64,000 nt of DNA, taken from positions 693,704 through 757,703 of the forward strand of contig NZ_BEYR01000002.1 in NCBI RefSeq assembly GCF_002933815.1. Direction: 5' to 3'. Below the pieces are notes generated by a model, which had not been told where the DNA came from, did not search any database, and was given only the letters and a program-made list of their open reading frames with translations. This document shows, one piece after another, positions 17,330-26,988 of the stretch (position 1 is the first letter of the stretch; every line of letters begins with the position of its first letter). The position numbers were made by a program, and so were the translations under genes. The stretch comes from Sphingobacterium sp. HMA12 (GTDB lineage Bacteria > Bacteroidota > Bacteroidia > Sphingobacteriales > Sphingobacteriaceae).

Positions 17330-20300
17330 TTAAAATTGGACATTTAATCCCAATGAGAATGTTCTGGCGACAGGATAAGGGTAGGCGATATTGGTCGTAG
17401 TTGGATTTCCCGTTGTTGAACTGACACCCAATGCTTCCACATTGTATCCTTTTATTTTGGAGAATGTATAGATATTACGGGCGTTAATAAATGCTCTAAC
17501 AGAGGAAAGATTTAATCGCTTTAAAAAATCACCTTCAAAAGTATAGCCCAGGCTCAAATCGCGAATTCGCCAATATGCTGAATTGATGTAGTAGGTATGG
17601 TTGTTAACAGGTGTGTAACCCGGAGACGGTATATCTGTGTTTGGGTTTTCTGGCGTCCAGTAAGACATATCTGCGAGATAATTAGCACCATTATTAGGTA
17701 GAAAACGTTCTATATTTTTAAAGTCATCCACTTTTGTGCCGCCAAAAGCACCGTTCATAAAAATAGAAAGAGAGAAGTTTTTGTAGGTAAAATCATTGCC
17801 GATGCCAAGGGTATAAGGTGAAATCTTGTTGCCCATGACTGTGCGGTCATTCGCATCTATTTTTCCATCGTTATTTAAATCCGCTAATTTTGCATCACCT
17901 GGTTTTGCTTTTGGCTGATAAGAGTTTGCAATATCGTCACCTTCCTGCCATACCCCGATTACTTTGTAATCATAAAAAATGCGTATTGGTTTGCCAATAA
18001 GCCAGGCATTGGTCAAATCATCCTTTCCATCTGCTCGCAATTTCGTTATCTTATTGTTGTTGTATGCAAAATTAACCGTTGTATTCCATTGGAAATTGTC
18101 ATTTTTGATGTTAACGGCGTTCAAAGTGACTTCAAATCCCTTGTTGGAAGTTTCACCAATATTATTCAAAATGGTATTATAGCCATTCATCACCGGAACT
18201 TGCTCGCTCAGTAAGAGATCTGTTGTCTTGGATGTATAATAATCAATCGTTCCAGAAAGACGATTTTTAAGAATGCCGAAATCTAAACCAAGGTTTAAGG
18301 ATGAGGTAGTTTCCCAAGTCAAATTGCTGCCGCGTCCATTGAAATTCATCACTAACCCTTTGACAGGATCTAATCCATATATGTAGTCTACATTTGTCAA
18401 GCGATCATAGGTCTGGTAGGGAGACACGGCCTGGTTCCCGTTTTTACCATACGAAGCACGTAGTTTTAGCAAATCAAAGTAGTCTTGTACATTACCTTCT
18501 TTGGAAATGACCCACGCTCCGGCGACGGAAGGGAAAAAGGCATACCTGTTATCAATGGAAAAAGCGCTATAACCATCCGAACGACCTGTTAAAGTTAGTA
18601 AGTAGCGATCTTTGAATGCATAGTTGATCCGTCCCATATAGGAAATCATGGCCGTGTTTTCAAGCTTAGATTCCATTTTTAAGTTTTTGGAAGCAGAAGC
18701 CATGTTGTTGTAACCTGCGTCGGAAACAAAATCATCTCCAGTCATTTTGGATGTCTTGAGGTTAGTCTTTTGAGAGGAATAAAGTCCCACCACGTTAATT
18801 TTATGGTCGCCAAAAGTGCGGTCATAAGTCAGGAGATTTTCCCATGTCCAATCCCAGAAATGATCATTTTTTATTTCTCCCCGTCCATTCACACCACGGC
18901 CTGTTAAAGTATTTGAACCATAGTAGGAGTTTTCATTGATATTTCTGTAGTTCGTACCAAATGTAGACTTAAAGCTTAGTCCTTCAATCGGAAGCTTGAC
19001 ATCTATCCAGGAGTTTGCATAAAGAGTCCGTCTAGTTTCATCCCATTGACCATTTTCGTCTGCGAATGGGTGGCCCCATAATGTTTGTGCATACATTGGA
19101 TAGGTGACAGCTGTACCGTTTTCATCCCTGTTTTTGCTATAAGGAGCTAGTTTTACCACGCTTTCTAGGTTGGGTTGTATACCATCCCGGTTGCCCTGTG
19201 AAGCCTGCATGGTCAAGCCCAATTTGAGCCATGAATTTAGGCTTTGATTGAGATTTAGATTGACATTGTAGCGTTCGTATGGTGTGTTTTTGACCACACC
19301 ATCCTGATTGAGGTAACTTACTGATGCATAATAATCAGATTTGTCAGTACCGCCAGAAAAACTGAGCTGATGTTCGTGCATTGGAGCGGCATTATTAAAG
19401 GCTTCATTCTGCCAATTGACTTCTTCACCTTTCTTATACTGTTCCAAGACATTCGCAAAAAGGTAGTTTTCGGGATTAAGCTGATCTCCTGTATTGCCTT
19501 TAGAGGCTTGATAGTCGCGCATAAACTGAATGTATTGAGGGCCATTCATCAATTTCAGGCGACGTTCTACACTCTGGAGCCCAAAATAACCATTGTAATT
19601 GATGCGCGCTTTTCCGGCAGCGCCTTTTTTGGAAGTAATCAAAATGACCCCATTTGCGGCACGTGATCCATAGATCGCTGTAGATGACGCATCTTTCAGT
19701 ACGGAAATGCTGGCAATGGTATTGGATGAGATATCTCCAAGTGAACCACTAAAAGGAATTCCATCTAAGATAATCAAGGGTGAATTGGAAGCAGAGATAG
19801 AATTTTCGCCACGAATATTGATCGCTGCGGTTTCTCCTGGCTTGGCATTTCCAGAATTGATCGATAAGCCGGAGACTTTGCCCTGTAGCTTATCGACGAT
19901 GTTCGGAGAATTGATCCGATCTAAAGACTTAGCTTCCACAGTAGCAACGCTACCGGTAAGGTCGCTTTTCTTCTGTTTACCGTAACCAACAACGACAACT
20001 TCTTCCAGCATGTCTTCGGATTTTTTCAGGATTACTTGAGCTACTTGGGAAGCTGGTAGTTCTTGTGCAATAAATCCAATGGAATTAAAGACCAATGTGG
20101 CATTTTGTGATGTGACTGTTAGTGTAAATCCTCCATCTTGTCCAGTAGTGGTGGCTGCAGTTTTACCTTTCTCTGATACTGTGACACCGCTAATAGGTTT
20201 TCCCGTTTCGTCTACCACTTTTCCCGAAATGGATTGTTGAGGGACAACTTGGACAATGGCTGTCCTAGCATTATTAGGAAGCGCTGCTACATAAAAAGGC

Positions 20301-20359
20301 GCTGCTACTGAAAGAATTGTTAAGGGTGTCAGTAGAATGAGATGACTCTTTTTGACCAT
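17330..20359 (-). CDS. SusC/RagA-family TonB-dependent outer membrane transporter
   Basis: A 1009-residue TonB-linked barrel that imports the ligand captured by the adjacent SusD. After a signal peptide (LILLTPLTILSVAAPFYVAA) comes a carboxypeptidase-like regulatory domain (SGKVVDETGKPISGVTV), then the plug with EEVVVVGYGKQKKSDLTGSV and SIDAAAIYG-like SSTAIYGSRAANGVILI, and a barrel ending in FSLGLNVQF. It lacks the STN domain found in signalling receptors, so regulation by a sigma/anti-sigma pair is not expected, and none is adjacent. The start at 20359 is the ATG directly before the signal peptide. Confidence 0.92.
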   Translation of the reverse strand: MVKKSHLILLTPLTILSVAAPFYVAALPNNARTAIVQVVPQQSISGKVVDETGKPISGVTVSEKGKTAATTTGQDGGFTLTVTSQNATLVFNSIGFIAQELPASQVAQVILKKSEDMLEEVVVVGYGKQKKSDLTGSVATVEAKSLDRINSPNIVDKLQGKVSGLSINSGNAKPGETAAINIRGENSISASNSPLIILDGIPFSGSLGDISSNTIASISVLKDASSTAIYGSRAANGVILITSKKGAAGKARINYNGYFGLQSVERRLKLMNGPQYIQFMRDYQASKGNTGDQLNPENYLFANVLEQYKKGEEVNWQNEAFNNAAPMHEHQLSFSGGTDKSDYYASVSYLNQDGVVKNTPYERYNVNLNLNQSLNSWLKLGLTMQASQGNRDGIQPNLESVVKLAPYSKNRDENGTAVTYPMYAQTLWGHPFADENGQWDETRRTLYANSWIDVKLPIEGLSFKSTFGTNYRNINENSYYGSNTLTGRGVNGRGEIKNDHFWDWTWENLLTYDRTFGDHKINVVGLYSSQKTNLKTSKMTGDDFVSDAGYNNMASASKNLKMESKLENTAMISYMGRINYAFKDRYLLTLTGRSDGYSAFSIDNRYAFFPSVAGAWVISKEGNVQDYFDLLKLRASYGKNGNQAVSPYQTYDRLTNVDYIYGLDPVKGLVMNFNGRGSNLTWETTSSLNLGLDFGILKNRLSGTIDYYTSKTTDLLLSEQVPVMNGYNTILNNIGETSNKGFEVTLNAVNIKNDNFQWNTTVNFAYNNNKITKLRADGKDDLTNAWLIGKPIRIFYDYKVIGVWQEGDDIANSYQPKAKPGDAKLADLNNDGKIDANDRTVMGNKISPYTLGIGNDFTYKNFSLSIFMNGAFGGTKVDDFKNIERFLPNNGANYLADMSYWTPENPNTDIPSPGYTPVNNHTYYINSAYWRIRDLSLGYTFEGDFLKRLNLSSVRAFINARNIYTFSKIKGYNVEALGVSSTTGNPTTTNIAYPYPVARTFSLGLNVQF

Positions 20360-20839
20360 AGTGTGTAATTTAGATTCGCTAGTTTTAATGGCGACAAGTA
20401 TAAAGAAATTAAGCGGTGCCGTTTCTTTGCATCTTTGAACAAACGATTGCACGAACTACGAAAACGTTATAGAAATTCATCTTTGTAATAAAAATGTGAA
20501 TATTTGATTTTAATAACCTTAACTAATATTTGAACCCGAAAATTGACTGCGATAAAGAAATTATAGTGTTTTTGAGTTCCTGTAAGGAATAGCTTATTTA
20601 GGGTTGGGCCGGAACGGTCTTTCAATCATGTATAGGATGACCTTATGCATTTGAGATAAAATGGAATGCATAAAAACTCGTTTTTCTGATCTTTTTTTAG
20701 TATTTTGGGGTGATCTGCTTATTTATATCCCTTTTCATCGCGCGAAGAGGATTCGTTTAAGATTGAATTTTTGGTTAAATTTGTTTTTAGTAAAATAGCG
20801 TTTCGCTATTATTATTGGTATTTATTTAAATAGAAGATT
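20360..20839. other. Intergenic region between susC and khtT-like genes
   Basis: A 480-bp AT-rich gap between divergent genes. A promoter match for the plus-strand gene lies at 20776-20783. I find no convincing -7 box for the minus-strand susC, no hairpin with T-run and no gene. Confidence 0.6.
20776..20783 (+). promoter_or_regulatory. Candidate -7 element of the K+/H+ antiporter genes
   Basis: TAAATTTG matches TAnnTTTG, 56 bases before the start codon at 20840. No clear -33 TTG at the right spacing. Confidence 0.4.
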
Positions 20840-21319
20840 ATGTCTATTGTAAGAGAATCCGATCTGATTGGAATTGGAAAGAAATTTCAAATTGAAACCG
20901 ATGCGGGAGACAATATGGTTGTTGTGATCCACGATGATGGTCGACGGGAACTGTATCGTTATGATGATGAGGAGCATGAATCACGTTGTGTGATGACACT
21001 TAATGATGATGAGTCTCGTCAGATCGCGGGTATTATAGGCGGTCTTTCCTATAAACCCAAGGCATTGGAAACAATTGAAGTGGCTTTGGATGACTTGCGT
21101 ATCGAATGGTACAAGCTCGAAGGCAAATGGGAAGGGGCTGGGAAAACGATCGGTGAATTGGAGGTACGGCAACGTACAGGAGCGTCCATCATTGCCGGGA
21201 TCAGAGATGATGAAACGGTCATCAACCCAGGACCATCTTATCTGATTACTCCGGGAACGACTTTGGTCATTGCTGGAAAGAAAAACAACATCAAACTTTT
21301 AAAGGAAATTTTACTGTAA
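20840..21319 (+). CDS. KhtT-like regulatory subunit of a K+/H+ antiporter (TrkA-C domain)
   Basis: A 159-residue soluble protein. The N-terminal half ([20 protein letters not shown]) matches the KhtT/YhaT type, and the C-terminal half, about residues 80-159, is a TrkA-C (RCK-C) ligand-binding domain with [20 protein letters not shown] and LIVAGKKNNI-type [12 protein letters not shown]. In Bacillus, KhtT gates the KhtU antiporter, with binding of nucleotide and response to pH. Three bases separate it from the transporter gene, so the two are surely one operon. Confidence 0.85.
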   Translation: MSIVRESDLIGIGKKFQIETDAGDNMVVVIHDDGRRELYRYDDEEHESRCVMTLNDDESRQIAGIIGGLSYKPKALETIEVALDDLRIEWYKLEGKWEGAGKTIGELEVRQRTGASIIAGIRDDETVINPGPSYLITPGTTLVIAGKKNNIKLLKEILL

Positions 21320-21322
21320 TCT

Positions 21323-22564
21323 ATGCTATCACATACCCTAATATTGGAAATTGGAATCGCAGTCGGACTTGTTGCTATTGTTGGATTGATTGCCAACAGG
21401 CTTAAGTTTTCCGTTATTCCTTTTTTCATTATTATAGGGATGGTTTTGGGGCAGCATGCACCTCAGATAGGATTGGTAGACCTGACATTTACAGAAAGCA
21501 AACCCTTTATCGACTTTATGGGCCGGCTAGGGGTATTGTTCCTCTTGTTCTATTTGGGACTCGAATTTTCAGTTAATCGACTGATTAAATCCGGTAAAGC
21601 TATTGTAACTGGAGGAACAATCTATGTGCTGCTCAACTTTACCTCGGGATTATTGATCGGGTGGTTGATGGATATGCCTTTTAAGGAGATGATGGTGCTT
21701 TGTGGTATCATGACCAGCTCTTCGACAGCAATAGTTGCTAAGGTACTCACTGACCTTAAACGAACGGCAAATCCAGAGACAGAGGTGATTATGGGAATGA
21801 TCATGTTTGATGATCTGTTTATTGCCATGCACATTTCCTTTCTTTCAGGATTGATATTAACAGGTAGCAGCTCCTTTTGGGCGGTAGCAGGGACTTCCTT
21901 GCTGGCATTGGGCTTTATCCTAGCTTTTTTGGTTTTGGGACGCAAGTTGGTACCAGCCATAGACCGTTTATTAAAGGAAAAGACTTCCGAATTATTTATA
22001 TTGGTCATCTTTGCCCTGCTTTTTATCGTTGCCGGATTTTCGGAGACCATCCATGTTGCTGAGGCAATAGGCGCATTGATGGCAGGATTGGTGTTGGCAG
22101 ATTCGCAGTACATTAAGAAAATTGAAGCGATGGTACTCCCTTATAAGGATTTTTTTGGAGCAATGTTTTTCTTTAGCTTCGGACTCTCTATTGATATCAT
22201 GTCCTTGGGTGGAGCGGTATTCTGGGCCTCAATAGCTGCTTTGGTGACGATAATGGGAAATCTGGCCTCAGGTTATTTCGCTGCGAAATTTTCCGGGATG
22301 AAACCGAAAACATCCTTTGACATTGGTTTTACCCTCTCTGCACGTGGAGAGTTTTCGATTATCATGGCAAATATCGGTAAAGCGGGGGCTTTGCTCCCTG
22401 TTATCCAATCATTCGTTGTGGTTTACGTTTTGATCCTTTCCATTGTGTCACCGCTCTTGACCAAAGAATCCCGCAATCTGTGGAAATTACTCTTTGGAAG
22501 TGATGCCAATACAGCCAAACCCCTGAAGAAATTGAGCGACCTGGAAAATAATAGTACTGGATAA
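21323..22564 (+). CDS. KhtU-like K+/H+ antiporter (CPA2 family)
   Basis: Cation:proton antiporter of the CPA2 family, 413 residues with about twelve membrane segments in the inner membrane. Family features are LFYLGLEFSVNRLIKSG (first half), GIMTSSSTAIVAKVL (discontinuous helix), FDDLFIAMH, and AEAIGALMAGLVLADSQ, followed by FFFSFGLSIDI. It ends soon after the last membrane helix without a cytosolic RCK domain, which agrees with regulation by the separate KhtT-like subunit encoded just upstream. Expected to export K+ or related cations in exchange for protons. Confidence 0.87.
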   Translation: MLSHTLILEIGIAVGLVAIVGLIANRLKFSVIPFFIIIGMVLGQHAPQIGLVDLTFTESKPFIDFMGRLGVLFLLFYLGLEFSVNRLIKSGKAIVTGGTIYVLLNFTSGLLIGWLMDMPFKEMMVLCGIMTSSSTAIVAKVLTDLKRTANPETEVIMGMIMFDDLFIAMHISFLSGLILTGSSSFWAVAGTSLLALGFILAFLVLGRKLVPAIDRLLKEKTSELFILVIFALLFIVAGFSETIHVAEAIGALMAGLVLADSQYIKKIEAMVLPYKDFFGAMFFFSFGLSIDIMSLGGAVFWASIAALVTIMGNLASGYFAAKFSGMKPKTSFDIGFTLSARGEFSIIMANIGKAGALLPVIQSFVVVYVLILSIVSPLLTKESRNLWKLLFGSDANTAKPLKKLSDLENNSTG

Positions 22565-22635
22565 TTCTAATGCTATTTTTTTCGCACTGATCGCTAGCAA
22601 GCACGATATACTTAAAAAAATAGCATCATCATAAA

Positions 22636-22666
22636 AATGCCTCCTATATAGTCTTTTGGAGGCATT
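22636..22666 (-). terminator. Terminator of the SufT-like gene
   Basis: AATGCCTCC (22636-22644) pairs with GGAGGCATT (22658-22666). Read on the minus strand the stem is followed by TTTTTA, so it suits the minus-strand gene ending at 22688. It may also stop the antiporter transcript. Confidence 0.7.
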
Positions 22667-22687
22667 ACATATTTTCTAAAACAATGT

Positions 22688-23017
22688 CTACAGGAATCCA
22701 AGTTCAAGCTTCGCTTCTTCAGACATCATATCCTTGGTCCATGGCGGATCAAAAGTCAATTCCACTAAGGCTTCTTTGATTCCCTCTATTCCGGCAACTT
22801 TTTCCTGCACTTCATTCATGATTTCACCTGCCACCGGACAGCCGGGAGCAGTTAGTGTCATGACGATTTTTGCAACGCCATCTTCCTTCGTAATAATTTC
22901 ATAGACAAGTCCCAGATCCACAATATTTGCTGGCTTTAATTCCGGATCATAAATCGTTTCCAGTGTAGCTTGGATTTGAGGTGCCAAACCCAGCTTATCC
23001 ATTACAATAATGCTCAT
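22688..23017 (-). CDS. SufT-like / MIP18-family Fe-S assembly protein (DUF59)
   Basis: A 109-residue single-domain protein of the DUF59/MIP18 family, which assists Fe-S cluster assembly or delivery. The motif TIYDPELKPANIVDLGLVYE and then MTLTAPGCPVAGEIMNEV contain the conserved acidic DPE and the Cys of the TAPGCP loop. The end DPPWTKDMMSEEAK is typical of SufT/PaaD-like members. In many Bacteroidota it sits with suf genes; here it is coupled only to a glycosyltransferase gene whose stop overlaps its start (ATGA), so translation may be coupled. Confidence 0.85.
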   Translation of the reverse strand: MSIIVMDKLGLAPQIQATLETIYDPELKPANIVDLGLVYEIITKEDGVAKIVMTLTAPGCPVAGEIMNEVQEKVAGIEGIKEALVELTFDPPWTKDMMSEEAKLELGFL

Positions 23018-24183
23018 TTGTTCAATTTTTTATCTTCAATAGCGTCTTTATAGATCGCTAATAATTCGCTCTCGTTTATTTCAGGAGTAAAATTACTAAA
23101 ATAATAGGCAAGGCAGGTCTTTCTTATCTCATCTTTTTCATCTGTTTGCTTGGCATTCCATTGCGTCAGGCAAGCAACAATTTCATCTTTATTGTGAGGA
23201 TCAAATGTCTGTCCGGTTTTGTCCTGGATAATCATTTCCGGTAGAGGACCTAAGTTTGAACAGAGCACCGCTGTACCGACAGAGTAGGCCTCAAGGATCG
23301 TAATCGGCATTCCCTCAAAGCAGATGGAGGGAACAATTAGCGCCTGCGCGGCAGCAACAAGTGGTAAAATCTCCGTTCGGGGTTTAAAACCGAGATAGCT
23401 GATATTGGCATAGTCCCTTATTCCTTTTACAACCTCCTCTTCGAGTGGGCCGCCACCGATGATCCTCAGTTCCAGATTCGTCCCTTTCACCGACTCAATC
23501 AGATTTAATATTCCTTTTTCGTCTGATAGTCTGCCTACATAGATAAAATAGGGCTTTGGAATTTCGGTACTCAAAGCCGACGGAAAAACAAAATTGGGTT
23601 TTACGGCAAACTTTTCGGGAGCTATTCTTAATGTTGAATCGGCAAATATGGACTTGGCAAAGCTGCTTAGATTAATATACCGATTGACTTTTTGCCAGGT
23701 CCCTATTTTGCGGTGAAACCAGTTGTTAAACGCAAGGAGGAATGTCTTAATGATCGAATCATTAAATGCTTTTTCTTTAACGGCTGTCCAGGGAAATTCT
23801 TCTTTTAAAGATTCCAGAAACAGGTGATTGTGGTGGTAGAGCGTCGCCGATGGACAAAGAAGCCTAAAATTGTGCAGTGTCATTACCTGAGGAACATCCT
23901 GTTTAGCGATCGTACGTATCAGGAGCGGGCCAGAGGCATAATGCGTATTATGGAGATGCACAACATCAGGTTTGAATTCCCGCATCGCTTTTTTTAATCT
24001 GTTTGCAGCGAAAATATTCCAGACGGAACCTAGTGTCTGAAGGGCGCCCCGCCAACCTTTTTTATTTTGAAAGGTAAGCGTATGTACCTGGTGATCTTGG
24101 GACAGAAGTGATGATTCCTGTTGAAACACAGTATCTTCCCCTCCGGGACTTTGATAAAATGTATGGATAATCAGTATGCGCAT
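23014..24183 (-). CDS. Glycosyltransferase family 4
   Basis: A 389-residue GT-B glycosyltransferase. The N-terminal half has IHTFYQSPGGEDTVFQQE and a LHNTHYASGPLLIRTI motif. The C-terminal nucleotide-sugar half has YVGRLSDEKGILNLIES, RIIGGGPLEEEV and CFEGMPITILEAYSVG, with the E-x7-E pair of retaining GT4 enzymes. Cytoplasmic or membrane-peripheral action in surface polysaccharide assembly is likely; donor and acceptor are unknown. I start at ATG 24183, where the beta strand begins. The stop overlaps the SufT-like start by four bases. Confidence 0.85.
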   Translation of the reverse strand: MRILIIHTFYQSPGGEDTVFQQESSLLSQDHQVHTLTFQNKKGWRGALQTLGSVWNIFAANRLKKAMREFKPDVVHLHNTHYASGPLLIRTIAKQDVPQVMTLHNFRLLCPSATLYHHNHLFLESLKEEFPWTAVKEKAFNDSIIKTFLLAFNNWFHRKIGTWQKVNRYINLSSFAKSIFADSTLRIAPEKFAVKPNFVFPSALSTEIPKPYFIYVGRLSDEKGILNLIESVKGTNLELRIIGGGPLEEEVVKGIRDYANISYLGFKPRTEILPLVAAAQALIVPSICFEGMPITILEAYSVGTAVLCSNLGPLPEMIIQDKTGQTFDPHNKDEIVACLTQWNAKQTDEKDEIRKTCLAYYFSNFTPEINESELLAIYKDAIEDKKLNK

Positions 24184-24295
24184 AACAAAAGACTTATACA
24201 AATGTACAATTTTGACCTGACTTGCTTTGGAAGGGACAAAATTGGCATTTCTATTATGTTATTACTATATTCGCATGATTCGATCGTAAAGATAT

Positions 24296-25264
24296 ATGCA
24301 ACACTTACAACAGCTCGTGATAGAGGCGATAGAGACAAGTCAATTTCCTGAAACTCCAACAAATTTATATGATCCAATACGGTATATATTGACTTTGGGC
24401 GGCAAGAGGGTTAGGCCAGTGCTAACATTGATGGCGGCCGAGTTATTTGGCATGCAAGAAATGGACGAAATTATTCCGGCCGCAAAGGCTGTGGAATTTT
24501 TTCATAACTTTTCCTTGATACATGATGATCTGATGGATAAGGCACCTTTGCGAAGGGGGAAAACCACGGTTCATGAAAAGTGGGATGCCAATATTGCCAT
24601 TCTGTCCGGAGATGGACTGTTGGTTAAGGCTTACGAAGAGATCTCCAAATGTAATCCGGTTTATCTGCCGGCAACCTTGCGGATTTTGAGCAAAGTCGCC
24701 ATGGAAGTCTGCGAAGGCCAGCAGCTTGATATGGATTATGAGGTTCGCGCTTCACTGCTTATGGACGAATATCTGGAGATGATCCGTTTGAAAACATCTG
24801 TACTCCTGGGAGGGGCATTGCAATTGGGCGCCATCCTTTCAGGGGCGAACGAACAGCAGCAACAATTGATTTATGATTTTGGGGAGAATGTTGGTTTGGC
24901 TTTCCAATTGCAGGATGACATATTGGACGCCTATGGTGATCCGGATACTTTTGGCAAAATCGTTGGCGGTGATATTATGATCAATAAAAAGACCTTTTTA
25001 TTGGTTAAGCTGATGGCGGTGATTGCTCAAGAAGATGTTCCGTTCATGCAGCATTTATTAGATTCGACGGTTGAGACTGTTCCGACAAAAGTTGAAGATA
25101 TGCTCAGCTTATATGATAAGTATCAGGTCCGAAAATCGGCAGATGAATTAAAGGATATCTATACACAGCGTGCATTTGAAAAAATGAGCGCATTGGATGT
25201 ACCAAACGAACGTAAGGAAGCGTTATTACTGTTAGCAAATAGCCTTTTGGTTAGACAGCAATAG
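24296..25264 (+). CDS. Polyprenyl (isoprenyl) diphosphate synthase
   Basis: Trans-type isoprenyl diphosphate synthase, 322 residues, condensing IPP with allylic diphosphates for quinone side chains or other terpenoids. The first Asp-rich motif is LIHDDLMDKAPLRRG (DDxxD) and the second is FQLQDDILDAYGD. GGKRVRPVLTLMAAEL and KTSVLLGGALQLGA are also family signatures. Product chain length cannot be settled; the residues before the first motif (FFHNFS) have Phe at the positions that usually restrict chain length, which hints at a shorter product. Confidence 0.88.
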   Translation: MQHLQQLVIEAIETSQFPETPTNLYDPIRYILTLGGKRVRPVLTLMAAELFGMQEMDEIIPAAKAVEFFHNFSLIHDDLMDKAPLRRGKTTVHEKWDANIAILSGDGLLVKAYEEISKCNPVYLPATLRILSKVAMEVCEGQQLDMDYEVRASLLMDEYLEMIRLKTSVLLGGALQLGAILSGANEQQQQLIYDFGENVGLAFQLQDDILDAYGDPDTFGKIVGGDIMINKKTFLLVKLMAVIAQEDVPFMQHLLDSTVETVPTKVEDMLSLYDKYQVRKSADELKDIYTQRAFEKMSALDVPNERKEALLLLANSLLVRQQ

Positions 25265-25347
25265 ATAGAAAATTCCGTTAAAATTCGTATTTTGCCAATA
25301 AATGGCTATTTTGTACTAAATAATTAAATAAATTTTAGATAACGTTC

Positions 25348-26124
25348 ATGGATCCTTTAAAAATTACCGTATTTCAAGCATATTTATTCTGGGAAAATAT
25401 TGAAAAAAATCTGAATAATCTGGCATTGAGGCTATCCGCGTTACGCGAAAAAACAGATTTGATTATTTTACCGGAGATGTTTAATACGGGATTCACGAAC
25501 AACGTCGAAAAATGTGCTGAACCAGCCAATGGTCCTACCACGAGATGGCTGTTTGAAATGGCAAGTTCATTGAATTGTGTTGTCGCCGGCTCATTGATCA
25601 TTGAAGAGGGGGGAAAATACTATAACCGCTTTGTTTGGATGTTTCCTGATGGCAAATATGTGAAATACGATAAACGTCATCTTTTTGGCATGTCCAAAGA
25701 AAGTGAATATTTTGAGCCTGGCAACGAACGTATTTTAGTCGATATCAAAGGCTGGAAAATATGTCCTATGATCTGTTATGACCTTCGGTTCCCGGTTTGG
25801 TCCAAGAATCAAAATGCTGCATACGATATCCTAGTTTATACAGCTAGCTGGCCTGACAAACGTTCGGCACATTGGAGAGCACTTATTCCTGCACGCGCTA
25901 TTGAAAACCAAGCTTATGTTGTCGGAGTGAACCGCGTGGGACATGACGGAAATGATATTTATTACTCGGGTGGATCAATGTGTATATCACCGCTAGGTGA
26001 TGTTGTCTACTATAAGCCCGAAGATGAAGACTTATATACCTTTACATTAAATCCGAATGACCTGCTAGAGGCCCGTGAAAAATTTCCGTTTTTAAAAGAT
26101 TCTGATTCGTTTACAATCGGATAA
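25348..26124 (+). CDS. Nitrilase-superfamily amidase (omega-amidase-like)
   Basis: C-N hydrolase of 258 residues with the catalytic triad Glu43 (LPEMFNTGF), Lys109 (KYDKRHLFGM) and Cys143 (CYDLRFPVW). The sequence pattern is that of omega-amidase/YafV, which removes the amide from 2-oxoglutaramate or 2-oxosuccinamate in metabolite repair of transamination products. Length is normal. It follows the polyprenyl synthase gene after 83 bases and may be transcribed on its own. Confidence 0.85.
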   Translation: MDPLKITVFQAYLFWENIEKNLNNLALRLSALREKTDLIILPEMFNTGFTNNVEKCAEPANGPTTRWLFEMASSLNCVVAGSLIIEEGGKYYNRFVWMFPDGKYVKYDKRHLFGMSKESEYFEPGNERILVDIKGWKICPMICYDLRFPVWSKNQNAAYDILVYTASWPDKRSAHWRALIPARAIENQAYVVGVNRVGHDGNDIYYSGGSMCISPLGDVVYYKPEDEDLYTFTLNPNDLLEAREKFPFLKDSDSFTIG

Positions 26125-26278
26125 TTCATTCTTACCGCGGGAGAATTTCTCCTAAAATTAGGTATAAAGACAAGCAATTTATTTTGTTTGTATCCTTTTT
26201 TATTCCTAAATTCAGTCTACTATAAATCGTTTATGATGATTTATTAACATCTATTTATTACATGTTGATAAAATTTGT

Positions 26279-26322
26279 TTGACACAACTGTAGAAAAACG
26301 TAATTTAGGCTAAGTATTAGCC
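26279..26322 (+). promoter_or_regulatory. Candidate promoter and inverted repeat upstream of marR
   Basis: TTG (26279-26281), exactly 19 bases, then TAATTTAG (26301-26308), a one-mismatch -7 box. The inverted repeat GGCTAA/TTAGCC (26308-26322) overlaps the end of the box and could be an operator for the MarR protein itself. Confidence 0.45.
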
Positions 26323-26409
26323 AAAATAAGTTTAGTTTTTTTCATCTTGATTTGAGCATAATATTTATTAGCAACTTAAGTTGCGTAAACAACCATAACC
26401 ATTATTTAT

Positions 26410-26853
26410 ATGTTAGACCAAGATTTAGTATCGCAAGAGTATTTTTATAATTTCCTGACAGGAAAGTATTCAATTGCTGTTATGCGGAGATTACAGCGTA
26501 ATCTCAAAGAGGCAGGATTAAGTATTACTTCGGAGCAATGGAGTATTATGTACAACCTGTGGGTAGAGGAGGGGCTGACCCAACAGGAGCTGGCGATTCG
26601 GACATTTCGCGACAAACCAAGTGTCACACGCCTGATCAATAATCTAGAGCGACTTAATCTGGTTATCCGTGTCAACGATAAGAACGATAGGCGATCGAAT
26701 TTGATCTATTTGACCAAAATTGGACGAAAGATGAAGGACGAAGGCATGAAGCAAGCCAATAATACGATCGAACAGGCCCTTGGTGGATTGACCGACGATC
26801 AAATTGCGTTGTCGCATACAGCCTTACATCGCGTGTTATTCAATTTGAAATAA
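26410..26853 (+). CDS. MarR-family transcriptional regulator
   Basis: A 147-residue winged-helix regulator. The helix-turn-helix segment is LTQQELAIRTFRDKPSVTRL, and the wing has IRVNDKNDRRSNLIYLT, the DxRx-L-type MarR signature. MarR dimers usually repress nearby or own promoters and are released by small ligands. No clear target gene is adjacent: upstream is the amidase gene, downstream (convergent) the glutamate-synthase-like gene. Autoregulation through the inverted repeat at 26308-26322 is plausible. Confidence 0.88.
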   Translation: MLDQDLVSQEYFYNFLTGKYSIAVMRRLQRNLKEAGLSITSEQWSIMYNLWVEEGLTQQELAIRTFRDKPSVTRLINNLERLNLVIRVNDKNDRRSNLIYLTKIGRKMKDEGMKQANNTIEQALGGLTDDQIALSHTALHRVLFNLK

Positions 26854-26926
26854 TATCGGCGAGATCTTTGAGAATCACACGTATTATGAAATTATCTGTG
26901 CCGAAAGGCCTATAGGGGAAAAGAAA

Positions 26927-26968
26927 ACAAGAAGCCCTCAGTCGTTGCTCGCGCTGAGGGCTTCTTGT
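26927..26968. terminator. Bidirectional terminator between marR and the glutamate-synthase-like gene
   Basis: ACAAGAAGCCCTCAG (26927-26941) pairs perfectly with CTGAGGGCTTCTTGT (26954-26968), loop 12 bases. It lies in the gap between convergent genes. The T-run is interrupted, but the 15-bp stem is strong. Confidence 0.8.
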
Positions 26969-26988
26969 CTATAGTCGCTGTATCGAAA